Source of the DNA: Nitrospira sp. | Lineage (GTDB): Bacteria; Nitrospirota; Nitrospiria; Nitrospirales; Nitrospiraceae | Reading direction: 5' to 3' | Assembly: GCA_024998565.1 (NCBI GenBank) | Contig: JACOEM010000010.1 | Location: 1 to 64,000 of the forward strand | DNA length: 64,000 nt | Shown: in pieces, positions 55,319 through 64,000 of the stretch | How the letters are laid out: each line of letters begins with the position of its first letter | How positions within the stretch are numbered: position 1 is the stretch's first letter | Program-made: the position numbers and the translations under genes | Notes under the pieces: generated by a model | Seen by the model: the letters and a program-made list of their open reading frames with translations, nothing else | The model's database searches: none | Told to the model about the DNA's origin: nothing

Positions 55319-57919
55319 ATGCGAGACACCCTTCCGACCGAACTCGAAACGAGTGCCGGCGATCCGCGCAAGGCCCTCCTGCAGGTTGCCGAGGCGATTT
55401 CTCTGCACAGGGATCTCCCGGCCCTGTTTCGAGACCTCGCACAACGGCTGCCCGCTGTCGCCCCGTTCGATTTCATCGGCCTGGTGCTGCACGATCCGGC
55501 GAAGCAGGTCATGAAGGTGCATGTGCTTGAAACGGTTGAGGCGCGGGGGGTAACGAACCGACTGGACGGCATGGAAATCCCGATGGAGGAGTCCGCCAGC
55601 GGCTGGGTCTGGTCGCATCAGCAGCCGTTGATGATCCCGTCGCTGGCCGATGAAACGCGGTACAAACCCGGGCTCGGCGCGCTCCGGAGCATCGGCGTGC
55701 AATCGCTCTGCTTCTGTCCCCTCACCACGGCGATGCGGCGGCTCGGCGCGATCGGATTCGGCAGTCTGAGAACCTCCGCGTTCGGTGATGCCGATGTGGA
55801 GTTTCTCAATCAGGTCGCCAAACTGGTCGCCGTCGCCGTGGACAATGTGCTGCATCACCAGGCTTTGAGCGATGAGCGCGATCGGCTGCAACTGCTGCTG
55901 GACGTGACAGAATCGATCGCCTCCCATCGTGACCTCACCCGACTGCTTGAGGACTTGGCCGGACGATTGCCCCAACTCGTGCCGTTCGATTTCATCAACG
56001 CGGTGCTCCATGATCCCGCGACAGACAAGATGCGCTTGTGGCTGCTGGTGACCTCGGAGCCCTCGACCATTCGCCCCGGGCTCGAGACTCCCATCGAGGA
56101 ATCGCCCGGCGGCTTGGTGTGGAAAACCCAGCAACCGCTGACGGTCCATGACGTTGCGCAGGAAGATCGCTTTCCCGGGTTGATGACGCTGTTTCGCGAG
56201 AACGGGGTACGGGCGTTTTGTGTCGTCCCGCTCACAACGGCGCATCGCCGGCTCGGAGCCATGGGGTTCGGCAGTCTCCAGCCGCGAGTCTATGAGAAAC
56301 GTGAGATCGCGCTCATGCAGCAGGTGGCCAAGCAGGTGGCGGTGGCCCTGGACAATGCGCTTAACGGCGAAACGGCCTTAACCTATCAGGGGCAGTTGAC
56401 GCGGGAGCGCGATCGCCAGCGCCTGTTGCTCGAGGTCAACAATGCGGTGGTGTCCCACCTGGACCTGGATCAACTGTTTCCGGCGGTCAGCGCCTGTCTG
56501 CGCCGGGTGATTCAACACGATGGCTCCAGCCTGCTCCTCTGTAATGATGAGACGGGGCAATGGCGCATCCACGTTCTCGATTTTGAACGAAACGAAAGCT
56601 TCATCGAGGAAGGACGGATCGAAGAGAGCCCACGCTCCCCCTCGTGCCAAGCGATCACGACCGGCCAAGCGGCCGTCTTCAACGAAAACGAGCTCAGAGC
56701 CATGGCAGACTCGTCCCCCATGGCGCAGGAACTCCTGGACTTTGGCGCCAAGTCGTTTTGTTCCATACCGCTCTTGTCGCACAATCGCACGCTTGGAGCC
56801 TTGAACGTCTGCCGGCGCGGTGAGGGAGGGTTCAGCCCGGAGGACGTGCAGCTCCTGGCCCAGGTCGCGCAGCAAGTCGCGATTGCGGTGGAGAACGCGC
56901 TCGCGTTCCGGGAGATTGCCGCGCTCAAGGATAAGCTCGCCAAAGAGAAGGTCTATCTCCAGGAAGAAATTCAGACCGCGTACAACTTCGAGGAGATCGT
57001 CGGCGACAGTCGCGCCCTGAAGCAGGTGCTCAAACAGGTTCAGACCGTCGCGACCACCGGTTCTACCGTGCTGATACTCGGTGAAACGGGCAGCGGGAAG
57101 GAGTTGATCGCGAGGGCCTTGCACAGTCTCAGCGATCGACGGGAACGGACCTTCGTAAAACTCAATTGTGCCGCGATTCCCACCGGCCTGCTGGAGAGCG
57201 AACTGTTCGGGCATGAAAAGGGAGCCTTTACCGGGGCGATCGCAACGAAGATCGGGCGGTTTGAATTGGCCGACGGCGGAACCATCTTCCTGGACGAAGT
57301 GGGCGAGATCCCGTTGGAGCTTCAGGTCAAGCTGTTGCGGGTGTTGCAAGAGCAGGAGTTTGAGCGGTTGGGCAGCACCAGAACCATTCGTGTCAACGTC
57401 CGGGTGATCGCCGCAACCAATCGAGATCTTGGCCAGATGGTGGAAGAGCAGAAATTCCGCAGCGATCTCTACTATCGGCTGAAGGTGTTCCCGATCACGG
57501 TGCCGCCGCTTCGCGAACGGGCGGAAGATGTGCCTTTGCTGGTCCGGCACTTCGTGCAGAAGTTCGCCGCGCGCATGAAGCGGCGGATCGAAACCGTTCC
57601 GGCTGAGGCCATGAAAGCGCTTCAGGCCTATTCCTGGCCCGGCAATGTGCGGGAGCTGGAGAATTACATCGAACGGGCGGTGATCCTGTCCTCCGGTTCC
57701 GAGTTATTCGTCTCCACCGCGGAACTGAAACGCGCTGCCCCGGTGGGGAACGGATCGGCCACGACGCTGGAGGACGCCGAGCGCGAGCACATTCTCAAGG
57801 CGCTGAGAGAGACGAACTGGGTCATCGGCGGCGACGCCGGGGCTGCGGCTCGTTTGGGGATGAAGCGCACCACCCTCCAGTCTAAAATGCAGAAACTCGG
57901 CATCGCGCGCCCTCGGTAG
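55319..57919 (+). CDS. Sigma-54-dependent activator with three GAF domains
   Basis: The protein is 866 residues. Three GAF domains occupy about 30-185, 200-360 and 380-540; the first two are close copies (APFDFIGLVLHDP, VPFDFINAVLHDP; LCFCPLTTAMRRLGAIGFGSL, FCVVPLTTAHRRLGAMGFGSL). A coiled coil follows, then an AAA+ domain with Walker A GETGSGKE, sigma-54 loop KGAFTGAI and Walker B GGTIFLDE, and a C-terminal Fis-type helix-turn-helix (GDAGAAARLGMKRTTLQSKM). The layout is that of FhlA-type activators, which sense small ligands rather than phosphorylation. No target or sigma-54 promoter is obvious next door. GTG 55262 is an alternative start; neither site has a clear ribosome-binding site. Confidence 0.9.
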   Translation: MRDTLPTELETSAGDPRKALLQVAEAISLHRDLPALFRDLAQRLPAVAPFDFIGLVLHDPAKQVMKVHVLETVEARGVTNRLDGMEIPMEESASGWVWSHQQPLMIPSLADETRYKPGLGALRSIGVQSLCFCPLTTAMRRLGAIGFGSLRTSAFGDADVEFLNQVAKLVAVAVDNVLHHQALSDERDRLQLLLDVTESIASHRDLTRLLEDLAGRLPQLVPFDFINAVLHDPATDKMRLWLLVTSEPSTIRPGLETPIEESPGGLVWKTQQPLTVHDVAQEDRFPGLMTLFRENGVRAFCVVPLTTAHRRLGAMGFGSLQPRVYEKREIALMQQVAKQVAVALDNALNGETALTYQGQLTRERDRQRLLLEVNNAVVSHLDLDQLFPAVSACLRRVIQHDGSSLLLCNDETGQWRIHVLDFERNESFIEEGRIEESPRSPSCQAITTGQAAVFNENELRAMADSSPMAQELLDFGAKSFCSIPLLSHNRTLGALNVCRRGEGGFSPEDVQLLAQVAQQVAIAVENALAFREIAALKDKLAKEKVYLQEEIQTAYNFEEIVGDSRALKQVLKQVQTVATTGSTVLILGETGSGKELIARALHSLSDRRERTFVKLNCAAIPTGLLESELFGHEKGAFTGAIATKIGRFELADGGTIFLDEVGEIPLELQVKLLRVLQEQEFERLGSTRTIRVNVRVIAATNRDLGQMVEEQKFRSDLYYRLKVFPITVPPLRERAEDVPLLVRHFVQKFAARMKRRIETVPAEAMKALQAYSWPGNVRELENYIERAVILSSGSELFVSTAELKRAAPVGNGSATTLEDAEREHILKALRETNWVIGGDAGAAARLGMKRTTLQSKMQKLGIARPR

Positions 57920-58140
57920 CGCCGACCTTTCGACAGTTGCCGACATCTCGGCACTCATTCCGTCGGCACCGCATTCTCCTCATCTTCGACACCATCGCTC
58001 CTCACTGCGTAACGTCCCGTCCTGCAAGCAGTCTCTCTGCACGTCACGGATTCTCCATCGCTGGAACGATCTATGCTCTCTCCGACTGATATCCGAGCAT
58101 GACCGCAGTCTTCATTTCAATGCGATGAGAGGAGCGCCCC

Positions 58141-58431
58141 ATGTCATCCATAAAGAACCGTCGGTTCGTCTCCATGGCGACCGCCGCAACGTCGAGTCGG
58201 GCGAACTGCCGCCATGGACAGGCCGATCGAGTCGCGGGACCGGTTCGCACCGTGGTCGACGACAGCGGATCACTGGCAATCACCGCCTGGACCTGCGCCG
58301 CCTGCGGCGATGTGATTGAGGAACTCCATCTCCTCTCACGGGATGGAAAGACTCAGCCCTATCCCATTCGCCATGCCGTGGCGAGTCAGGCGGAAACCAG
58401 GCGACTTGCTGCCTTGCCGCACTGGAGATAA
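58141..58431 (+). CDS. Small protein with one CxxC motif
   Basis: This 96-residue frame has GAGAGGAGCGCCCC before its ATG. The central part reads LAITAWTCAACGDVIEELHLLS, a treble-clef-like CxxC knuckle with one extra cysteine earlier, possibly a zinc site. No family is recognised. The DedA gene follows 57 bases later on the same strand. Confidence 0.5.
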   Translation: MSSIKNRRFVSMATAATSSRANCRHGQADRVAGPVRTVVDDSGSLAITAWTCAACGDVIEELHLLSRDGKTQPYPIRHAVASQAETRRLAALPHWR

Positions 58432-58488
58432 CGGGTATGGTCATGACGAGAAGTACGGCTAGCGAGGCCGGGGGATTGGGGTGACGTG

Positions 58489-59445
58489 ATGGATTCCTTA
58501 ACGAACATGTTGGCTCAGCACGGAGCACTCGTCCTGTTCGCCGTTGTGTTTGCCGAACAGGTTGGACTGCCCTTCCCGGCGCTGCCGCTCCTGGTGGCGG
58601 GAGGCGTGTTGGTCGGTACCGGCCATCTGGCCTGGAGTGCTGCGCTCGGTGCGGCGATTCTTGCCACGCTGATGGCGGACGCGATCTGGTACCTGGCGGG
58701 ACAATGGCGCGGCCGTCCCGTCCTCAGTCTGCTCTGCCGCATCGCGTTGGAGCCGGATGCTTGCGTCCGGCGAACGGAGGACTTGTTCCTGCGGCACGGA
58801 CCGAAGTCGTTGATCGTGGCGAAATTCATTCCCGGGTTGAGTACGATCGCCCCTCCGCTCGCCGGCATCGTCGGGCTGAGTGTGCCCCTGTTCCTACTCT
58901 ATGACACGCTCGGGACGTTGTTATGGGCGGGATCGGGGATGGGGTTCGGCTTTGCGTTCAGCGGTCAGATTGAGCAGGCCTTCGCCTATTCGGAGCAGGT
59001 GATGCCTGCTTTGCTGCTCACAATGGTGTTTCTGCTGGCCGGTTTCGTTTCCCTCAAGGTCTGGCATCGGCACCGGCAGCTTCGGCGAGTCCCGCGCATG
59101 ACGGTAGCAGAGCTGGCGGAGAAGCTCACGGCGGCCGAACCGCCCGTGCTGATCGATGTCCGTCCGCGCGCGAGGGCGGAGGCGGAACCGGGCATTCCCA
59201 CGGCGGTGCTGATGTCGTTGGATGAATTAGCCCGGCGGTACCAGGAATTCCCGCGTCATCGCGACGTGGTCGTCTACTGTGGCTGTCCGGCGGACGTGGC
59301 CAGCGCTCAAGGTGCGCTCCTGTTGCAGAAGCAAGGGTTCACTCGTGTGTGGCCGCTGGCCGGGGGCATCGAGGCCTGGCGGGCAACCGTGACTCAGAAC
59401 GCAGTTACGGAGAGGGCTCTTGAACGTCAAACTGTTGCAGCCTGA
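58489..59445 (+). CDS. DedA-family membrane protein fused to a rhodanese domain
   Basis: The 318-residue protein has an N-terminal DedA (SNARE-associated) part of about 195 residues: FAEQVGLPFPALPLLVAGGVLVGTG and KFIPGLSTIAPPLAGIVGLSVPLFLLYD, now regarded as lipid-flipping or transporter-like. The C-terminal about 115 residues are a rhodanese (VLIDVRPRARAEAEPGIPTAVLMS; VVVYCGCPADVASAQGALLLQKQGFTRVWPLAGGIEAWR) with Cys264 at the expected persulfide position and a second Cys two residues on. The rhodanese faces the cytoplasm by my topology reading. GTG 58486 is an alternative start. Confidence 0.87.
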   Translation: MDSLTNMLAQHGALVLFAVVFAEQVGLPFPALPLLVAGGVLVGTGHLAWSAALGAAILATLMADAIWYLAGQWRGRPVLSLLCRIALEPDACVRRTEDLFLRHGPKSLIVAKFIPGLSTIAPPLAGIVGLSVPLFLLYDTLGTLLWAGSGMGFGFAFSGQIEQAFAYSEQVMPALLLTMVFLLAGFVSLKVWHRHRQLRRVPRMTVAELAEKLTAAEPPVLIDVRPRARAEAEPGIPTAVLMSLDELARRYQEFPRHRDVVVYCGCPADVASAQGALLLQKQGFTRVWPLAGGIEAWRATVTQNAVTERALERQTVAA

Positions 59446-59487
59446 CCGGTGGAATGACAGGCTGACAACAGGTTCAGGGAGGAGCAC

Positions 59488-60474
59488 ATGGAGTTGAAAA
59501 TACCGACTCCCGAACAGGCGTACTGGGGACTGCGTGCGATGAAAGCCGTGGCCCTGGCCGACGGCACGCTCGACGATTCCGAACGGCAGGTCATGGCAGC
59601 GGTCCAGCGGGTGTTCGGCACGCATCATCAGACGGAAGAACTGGAACCGATTACTCCGGAAGAGTTGGCCGTGGCGCTTCCCGATCCGCAAATCAGACGT
59701 CAGTTGGTCAACGGGCTGGTCGTGATGTCGCTGATCGATCGCGAGGTCACGCCGCAAGAGGCCGATCTCGTCGAACGGTTTGCTGCGGCCCTCCAGGTCA
59801 CGGCGCCGGAGGTCACGAATCTTCGTCATGTCGTCAAGCGAGAGTTGTTTCATTTGCGTCTCGACCTGGCCCGGCGTTTCTGGCTCAGGGAAAAGGTGGC
59901 TGAGATTTGGAAGCAGGAAGGACTGCGGGGGCTCGCAAAATTCGCGGCCGGCATGATCGGCAGGTATGAAGATGCGACCGTCGCAGCTCGGTACCAGGCC
60001 TTGGAGCAGTATCCGGCCGGGTCGTTGGGAAGGAGTTACTGGGAATATTGCCGGAAGAACGGCTTCGCGCTCCCGGGAGAGAAAGGGGGCGCCCCCGAAC
60101 CCATTCTGTTTCACGATTGTGCCCACATCTTGTCCGGCTACGGCACGGCGCCCGAGGAGGAAGTTCAAGTGGCCTGCTTCAGTGCAGGCTTTCAACGGCG
60201 TGATCCGTTCCTCTTCGTGTTTTTTGTGCTGCTCCAGTTCCACGTCGGTATCCGTATGACGCCGATTACTGCAGCCAGAATCGGGTTCTTCGATCCGGAG
60301 AAGGCCTTGATCGCCATGCGTCGCGGCGCGGCGATGAACGTGGACCTCAACCATGGCTGGGACTATTGGCCCGTGATGGGGGAGCAGGTGGAAGACCTTC
60401 GCCAGCGATACAACATTCTGCCGATCGAGGCATTTCGTACGGGGACTGAGAGTGAATCGGAACAGGTACGTTGA
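59488..60474 (+). CDS. TerB-like and Coq4-like fusion protein
   Basis: The 328-residue protein has an N-terminal helical domain, about residues 10-150, in TerB style (WGLRAMKAVALADGTLDDSERQVMAAVQRVFG; VNGLVVMSLIDREVTPQEADLVERFA). The second half matches Coq4: the metal motif HDxxHx11E is present exactly as H209-D210, H213 and E225 within FHDCAHILSGYGTAP, together with LFVFFVLLQFHVGIRMTP. Coq4 acts in ubiquinone-ring modification. GGGAGGAGCAC precedes the ATG. No quinone-pathway gene lies nearby. Confidence 0.82.
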   Translation: MELKIPTPEQAYWGLRAMKAVALADGTLDDSERQVMAAVQRVFGTHHQTEELEPITPEELAVALPDPQIRRQLVNGLVVMSLIDREVTPQEADLVERFAAALQVTAPEVTNLRHVVKRELFHLRLDLARRFWLREKVAEIWKQEGLRGLAKFAAGMIGRYEDATVAARYQALEQYPAGSLGRSYWEYCRKNGFALPGEKGGAPEPILFHDCAHILSGYGTAPEEEVQVACFSAGFQRRDPFLFVFFVLLQFHVGIRMTPITAARIGFFDPEKALIAMRRGAAMNVDLNHGWDYWPVMGEQVEDLRQRYNILPIEAFRTGTESESEQVR

Positions 60475-60754
60475 CATCGGACGACTCCTCAGTCGGCATG
60501 TCTGTAAGTCGTTGGACGCTGCCGTTATTTCGGCAGATGCCGAATGGCAGGCAGGCGGATTTCGTCATCCACCTCAGCCATGAGCGATGCACGGGCGGAC
60601 CAGAGCGTATTTTCTCCATTCGACTGCGCACTTAGATTGGAATGCGTCCGATAGCGAAGCAGGAACAGTCGTTGCTATTTGCAGAGGAACGAATTCTTGT
60701 GATGGAACGGGAGAGTCTCAGGTCCATCTGCAACCTGCCGGGAGGGCAACTGTC
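60475..60754. other. Intergenic stretch, no supported feature
   Basis: The 280 bp before the second efflux operon contain open frames continuous with the downstream gene but with poor starts. No palindrome or promoter stands out. Confidence 0.4.
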
Positions 60755-61879
60755 ATGAATCGTCGAAGTTGGATCGGGTCTTCGTTGCTGCTCCTGACCG
60801 TCGCTGCGGTCGGTGTGGGCCTGGCTGCGTGGAAGTACGGCAGCATCCAGGCGAATGCGGCGGCCTCGGCGAACCAGCCCGAACCGATGGAATCGGTATC
60901 GGTCTCCGTCGCCAGGGATGTCGAACATCATCAGACGGCCACTTCGATCGGCACCGTGTTGGCGCTGCGCTCGATCACGCTGCGGAACGAACTGGCCGGC
61001 ACCGTCAGCCAGGTCAAGTTTGTGCCCGGCCAGACGGTCGAGGCCGGGGCTGTGCTCGTGGCGCTCGATGTGTCGGTGGAAGAAGCGGACTTGCGAGCCC
61101 AACAGGCTCAGGCGGTCCTGGCGAAGACCGTGTTGGATCGTCGGCGGGCGTTGACGCAAGACCAAGCTGCGGCTCAGGAGGAAGTCGATCGGGCCCGCGC
61201 AGACTTGGATGTGACGTATGCCCAGATGGCGCGCACGAAGGCCCTGATCGCCCGCAAGACGATCCGTGCCCCGTTTCGCGCCCGTGTGGGACTGGCCGAC
61301 GTGCACCCCGGGCAGTATCTCAACGAAGGCACGCAACTGACCACGCTGCAGGGCATCGATGAAGCGGTCCATGTGGACTTTGCGGTTCCGCAGCATGTCG
61401 CGCTCGGATTGCGGCAAGGGGCTTCCGTCGAGGTGTTTACCGGTGATTCCTCCCCAGTGGCCGCCAGGATTGTGGCGATCGATGCCCGCATCGACCCCGC
61501 CACGCGCAACACCATGGTTCGTGCCAGGATCGAGCATTCCGCCGCCGTGCCCGCTCCCGGCGCCGCCGTGCGGATCAGGGTGCCGGTGGGAGTGCCGCGC
61601 CAGGCTGTGGCGGTTCCGGTGAATGCGTTGAAAAAGGGGCCGGGTGGCGATCAGGTGTTTGTCATCGAGCCGGACCGTGAGAATAAGCCGCGCGCGCATG
61701 TGCGCCAGGTCGAAAGCGGGGCGATGCTCGGCGACGATATCGTCATCTATAGCGGCCTGAACGCCGGCGAGCGGGTGGCCGCGTCGGGAGCGTTCAAGTT
61801 GCGCGACGGCGTGCTCGTCATCGCCGCCGGCGAGTCGGCGCGTACACCGGAACCGGATCACCTTCTCAGCCAACAGTAA
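60755..61879 (+). CDS. RND efflux adaptor subunit (second system)
   Basis: This 374-residue membrane-fusion protein has an N-terminal anchor (SSLLLLTVAAVGVGLAAWKYG) and lipoyl half motifs (LRNELAGTVSQVKFVPGQTVEAGAVLV and TIRAPFRARVGLADVHPGQYL). A short helical hairpin with many alanines and glutamines lies between them, followed by barrel domains. GGAGGG lies before ATG 60755. It is only distantly like the MdtA-type adaptor at 11595 and pairs with the permease that starts 17 bases after its stop. Confidence 0.9.
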   Translation: MNRRSWIGSSLLLLTVAAVGVGLAAWKYGSIQANAAASANQPEPMESVSVSVARDVEHHQTATSIGTVLALRSITLRNELAGTVSQVKFVPGQTVEAGAVLVALDVSVEEADLRAQQAQAVLAKTVLDRRRALTQDQAAAQEEVDRARADLDVTYAQMARTKALIARKTIRAPFRARVGLADVHPGQYLNEGTQLTTLQGIDEAVHVDFAVPQHVALGLRQGASVEVFTGDSSPVAARIVAIDARIDPATRNTMVRARIEHSAAVPAPGAAVRIRVPVGVPRQAVAVPVNALKKGPGGDQVFVIEPDRENKPRAHVRQVESGAMLGDDIVIYSGLNAGERVAASGAFKLRDGVLVIAAGESARTPEPDHLLSQQ

Positions 61880-61896
61880 GTCAGGGGAGCAGGCCC

Positions 61897-64000
61897 ATGC
61901 GTTCATTTACCGACATCTTCATCAAGCACCCCGTGCTGGCCGTGGTCGTGAACCTCGTGATCGTCCTCGTGGGCTGGCGGGCGCTGACGACGCTGCCGGT
62001 GCAACAGTATCCGAAGATCGAGAGCTCCTCGATCATCATCACGACGGTCTATTATGGAGCCGCGGCAGAGACGGTGCGGGGATTCCTCACCACGCCGATC
62101 GAGCGAGTCGTGTCGGCGATCAGCGGGGTGGATTATCTCGAATCCACCAGTCGCGCCGGCGTCAGCACCGTGACGGTGCATTTGAAGCTGAACCACAACA
62201 GCACGGCGGCACTCGCTGAAGTGACGGCGCGGTTGCAACAGGTCCGGTCGGAGCTGCCGGCTGAGGCGGAACCTCCGGCGGTGGAAGTGCAGCGTGCCGA
62301 CCGCCCCTATGCGTCGTTTTATCTCAGTTTCACGTCTCCGGAGCGGACCGTGCCGGCGCTGACGGATTGGCTGTTGCGAACCCTGCAGCCGCAACTGGCC
62401 ACCTTGACCGGGGTGCAACGCGTCACGATTGAAGGTGGACGGCAGATCGCTATGCGCGTGTGGATCGATCCCGATCGCCTTGCGGCCTACAACCTCTCTC
62501 CCGGCGATGTGCAGGCCGCGTTGCGGCGCAACAATTACCTGGCCGCCGTCGGCCGGACCAAGGGCAACCTCGTGCAGGTGAATCTGCTCGCGAATACGGA
62601 CCTGCGTTCCGTGAACGAGTTTCAGGAACTCATCGTGGCGGACCGTGGCGGCGCCATCGTGCGGCTCAGGGATGTGGCGCGAGTGGAAAAAGGCGCTGAA
62701 GAAGCGGAGATGGTGGCGAAGTACAACCGCCTGGAGGGGGTGTACCTCGGGGTCTGGCCGCTGGTCGGCTCCAACGAGATTGAAGTGGCCCACCGGTTGC
62801 GGGAAGAAATGGATCGTATACGGCCGACCCTGCCGAAAGATATCGACATGCAGTTGGTCTGGGACGGCACCATGTTCATGGAAAGCGCCTTGACGGAGAT
62901 TACCAAGACGCTGGGCGAAACGATTCTGATCGTGGCCACGGTGGTTTTCCTGTTCATGGGATCGATCAGGACCGCACTGGTCCCGCTGGTGGCTATGCCG
63001 GTGTCGCTGATCGGAGCCGCCATCTTCATGTATGCGTTCGGCTTCAGCCTGAATCTGTTGACGATTCTGGCGATCGTGTTGTCGGTGGGATTGGTGGTGG
63101 ACGATGCGATCGTTGTCGTGGAGAACGTCGAACGGCATGTGCGCGAAGGAAAGTCGCGGATTCAAGCGGCGTTGATCGGCTCGCGCGAATTGGTCGGGCC
63201 CATCATCGCCATGACCATTACCTTGGCCGCAGTCTATGCTCCGATCGGTTTTCAGGGAGGTCTGACCGGCTCGCTGTTTCTGGAGTTTGCCATCACCCTG
63301 GCCGCCGCAGTCGTGCTGTCCGGCGTCGTGGCGATCACGCTCTCGCCGGTCATGAGCTCGCGGTTCGTCCACCCGGAGGGGAAAGAGGGCAAGTTGACCC
63401 GTCTGGTCAACCGTGGATTCGATGCAACGCGGGCGGTCTACGGGCGGTTGCTCGACGGCGCGTTGGAGATGCGCTGGGCGATCGTCGTGGCCTCGTTGCT
63501 GATCATGGTTGCGGCCGTTCCGCTGTATCTCTTTTCACGGCAGGAATTGGCGCCTGTGGAGGACCAGAGTCATATCAGTCTCTTTCTGGAGGCGTCGCCG
63601 GACTCGACGGTGGCTGCTACGAACAGTGATTCCTTGAAGGTAGTCGAAGCGATCCGGGCGTTTCCGGAAGCCCGCTTCATGTGGTCGTTGACCTCGTCAT
63701 GGGGCGGCTTCGGCGGCCTGGTGGCCAAGGACTGGCGGGAACGGACGCGCTCGACCGAGCTGATGTACGGCGAAGTCTTCGGAGCCGTGTCGCAGATCCC
63801 CGGTCTGCGGGTGTTCCCGCGCCTTGATCCGCCATTGCCGACGCCCGGGCAATATGATGTGGAACTGATCCTGGCGAGTGAAGTGCCTGCCGAGCAGCTG
63901 TTGGAAATGACCGCCGCGGTCCTGGGTGCCGGTTGGCAGAGCGGCAAGTTCCTGTATGTCGACACCGACCTGAAGATTGATTTGCCTGAAGCGCGGGTCG
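61897..64000 (+). CDS. RND efflux permease, N-terminal two thirds (runs off window)
   Basis: The frame is open from ATG 61897 (GGGGAG eight bases upstream) to the end of the window, about 701 codons of an expected 1,020-1,050. It begins RSFTDIFIKHPVLAVVVNLVIVLVGW, has LTTLPVQQYPKIESSSIIITT, the proton-relay aspartates in [21 protein letters not shown], and PVMSSRF at the end of the first membrane half. It belongs to the HAE1 class, but a different branch from the MdtBC pair. The downstream part, including any outer-membrane factor, lies outside. Confidence 0.93.
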   Translation, partial: MRSFTDIFIKHPVLAVVVNLVIVLVGWRALTTLPVQQYPKIESSSIIITTVYYGAAAETVRGFLTTPIERVVSAISGVDYLESTSRAGVSTVTVHLKLNHNSTAALAEVTARLQQVRSELPAEAEPPAVEVQRADRPYASFYLSFTSPERTVPALTDWLLRTLQPQLATLTGVQRVTIEGGRQIAMRVWIDPDRLAAYNLSPGDVQAALRRNNYLAAVGRTKGNLVQVNLLANTDLRSVNEFQELIVADRGGAIVRLRDVARVEKGAEEAEMVAKYNRLEGVYLGVWPLVGSNEIEVAHRLREEMDRIRPTLPKDIDMQLVWDGTMFMESALTEITKTLGETILIVATVVFLFMGSIRTALVPLVAMPVSLIGAAIFMYAFGFSLNLLTILAIVLSVGLVVDDAIVVVENVERHVREGKSRIQAALIGSRELVGPIIAMTITLAAVYAPIGFQGGLTGSLFLEFAITLAAAVVLSGVVAITLSPVMSSRFVHPEGKEGKLTRLVNRGFDATRAVYGRLLDGALEMRWAIVVASLLIMVAAVPLYLFSRQELAPVEDQSHISLFLEASPDSTVAATNSDSLKVVEAIRAFPEARFMWSLTSSWGGFGGLVAKDWRERTRSTELMYGEVFGAVSQIPGLRVFPRLDPPLPTPGQYDVELILASEVPAEQLLEMTAAVLGAGWQSGKFLYVDTDLKIDLPEARV

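Noticed and set aside
61903-63372. A 489-codon antisense frame inside the second RND permease
   Set aside because: It is His/Gln/Asp-rich shadow sequence opposite a clear RND gene.
1-64000. CRISPR arrays, rRNA genes and complete tRNA genes
   Set aside because: No regularly spaced direct repeats, no rRNA sequence and no full tRNA cloverleaf were found by reading.

Overview
The window reads as a chromosomal segment of a GC-rich, Gram-negative bacterium. A Nitrospira-type member of the Nitrospirota is my best guess. The signs are the lipoproteins, TonB receptor, RND pumps and outer-membrane barrels; a secreted multicopper oxidase of about 1,630 residues; phosphoketolase with acetate kinase; and intergenic repeats of a kind I recall from Nitrospira genomes (a GGCCTTGCTGGGCGGCC-type element and GTGAAACGT words). 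This assignment comes from recalled family resemblance, not from a search.

Positions 1-5579 look like the right end of a genomic island. They hold a broken IS3-type insertion sequence and then an AT-richer, tightly packed three-gene operon: an APC amino-acid permease, a protein joining DUF4062 to a V4R-like domain, and a divergent argininosuccinate-synthase-like PP-loop enzyme. The island ends at 5535-5579 with a clean 3' half of tRNA-Lys(UUU), running from the anticodon loop to CCA, which is the usual scar of tRNA-targeted integration. This operon is my leading candidate for an undescribed system.

Positions 5924-11246 carry housekeeping and stress genes: a lipoprotein, Ada, a single-domain response regulator, small exported proteins, a MOSC protein and a divergent LysR regulator. 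Positions 11595-19041 are an MdtABC-type RND operon. Positions 19232-34246 look like one metal module: FecI-type sigma factor, FecR-type regulator, TonB-dependent receptor, DUF4198 protein, PepSY membrane protein, sensor kinase, NtrC-type regulator, then two matched palindromes and a near-consensus sigma-54 promoter in front of the giant multicopper oxidase, which ends in a strong hairpin.

Positions 34354-41554 hold a 263-bp MITE-like element, a DsbA-like thiol protein, acetate kinase, phosphoketolase, a HAD hydrolase and a Tat-type aldo/keto reductase. Positions 41683-54612 hold envelope and small-domain proteins: DUF3943, DUF4124, an outer-membrane barrel, GNAT, DUF5069, PNPOx, a large membrane glycosyltransferase-like protein with a helical C-terminal domain, DUF2207 and LemA. 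Positions 54878-64000 hold a three-GAF sigma-54 activator, a DedA-rhodanese fusion, a TerB-Coq4 fusion and the start of a second RND pump that runs off the window.
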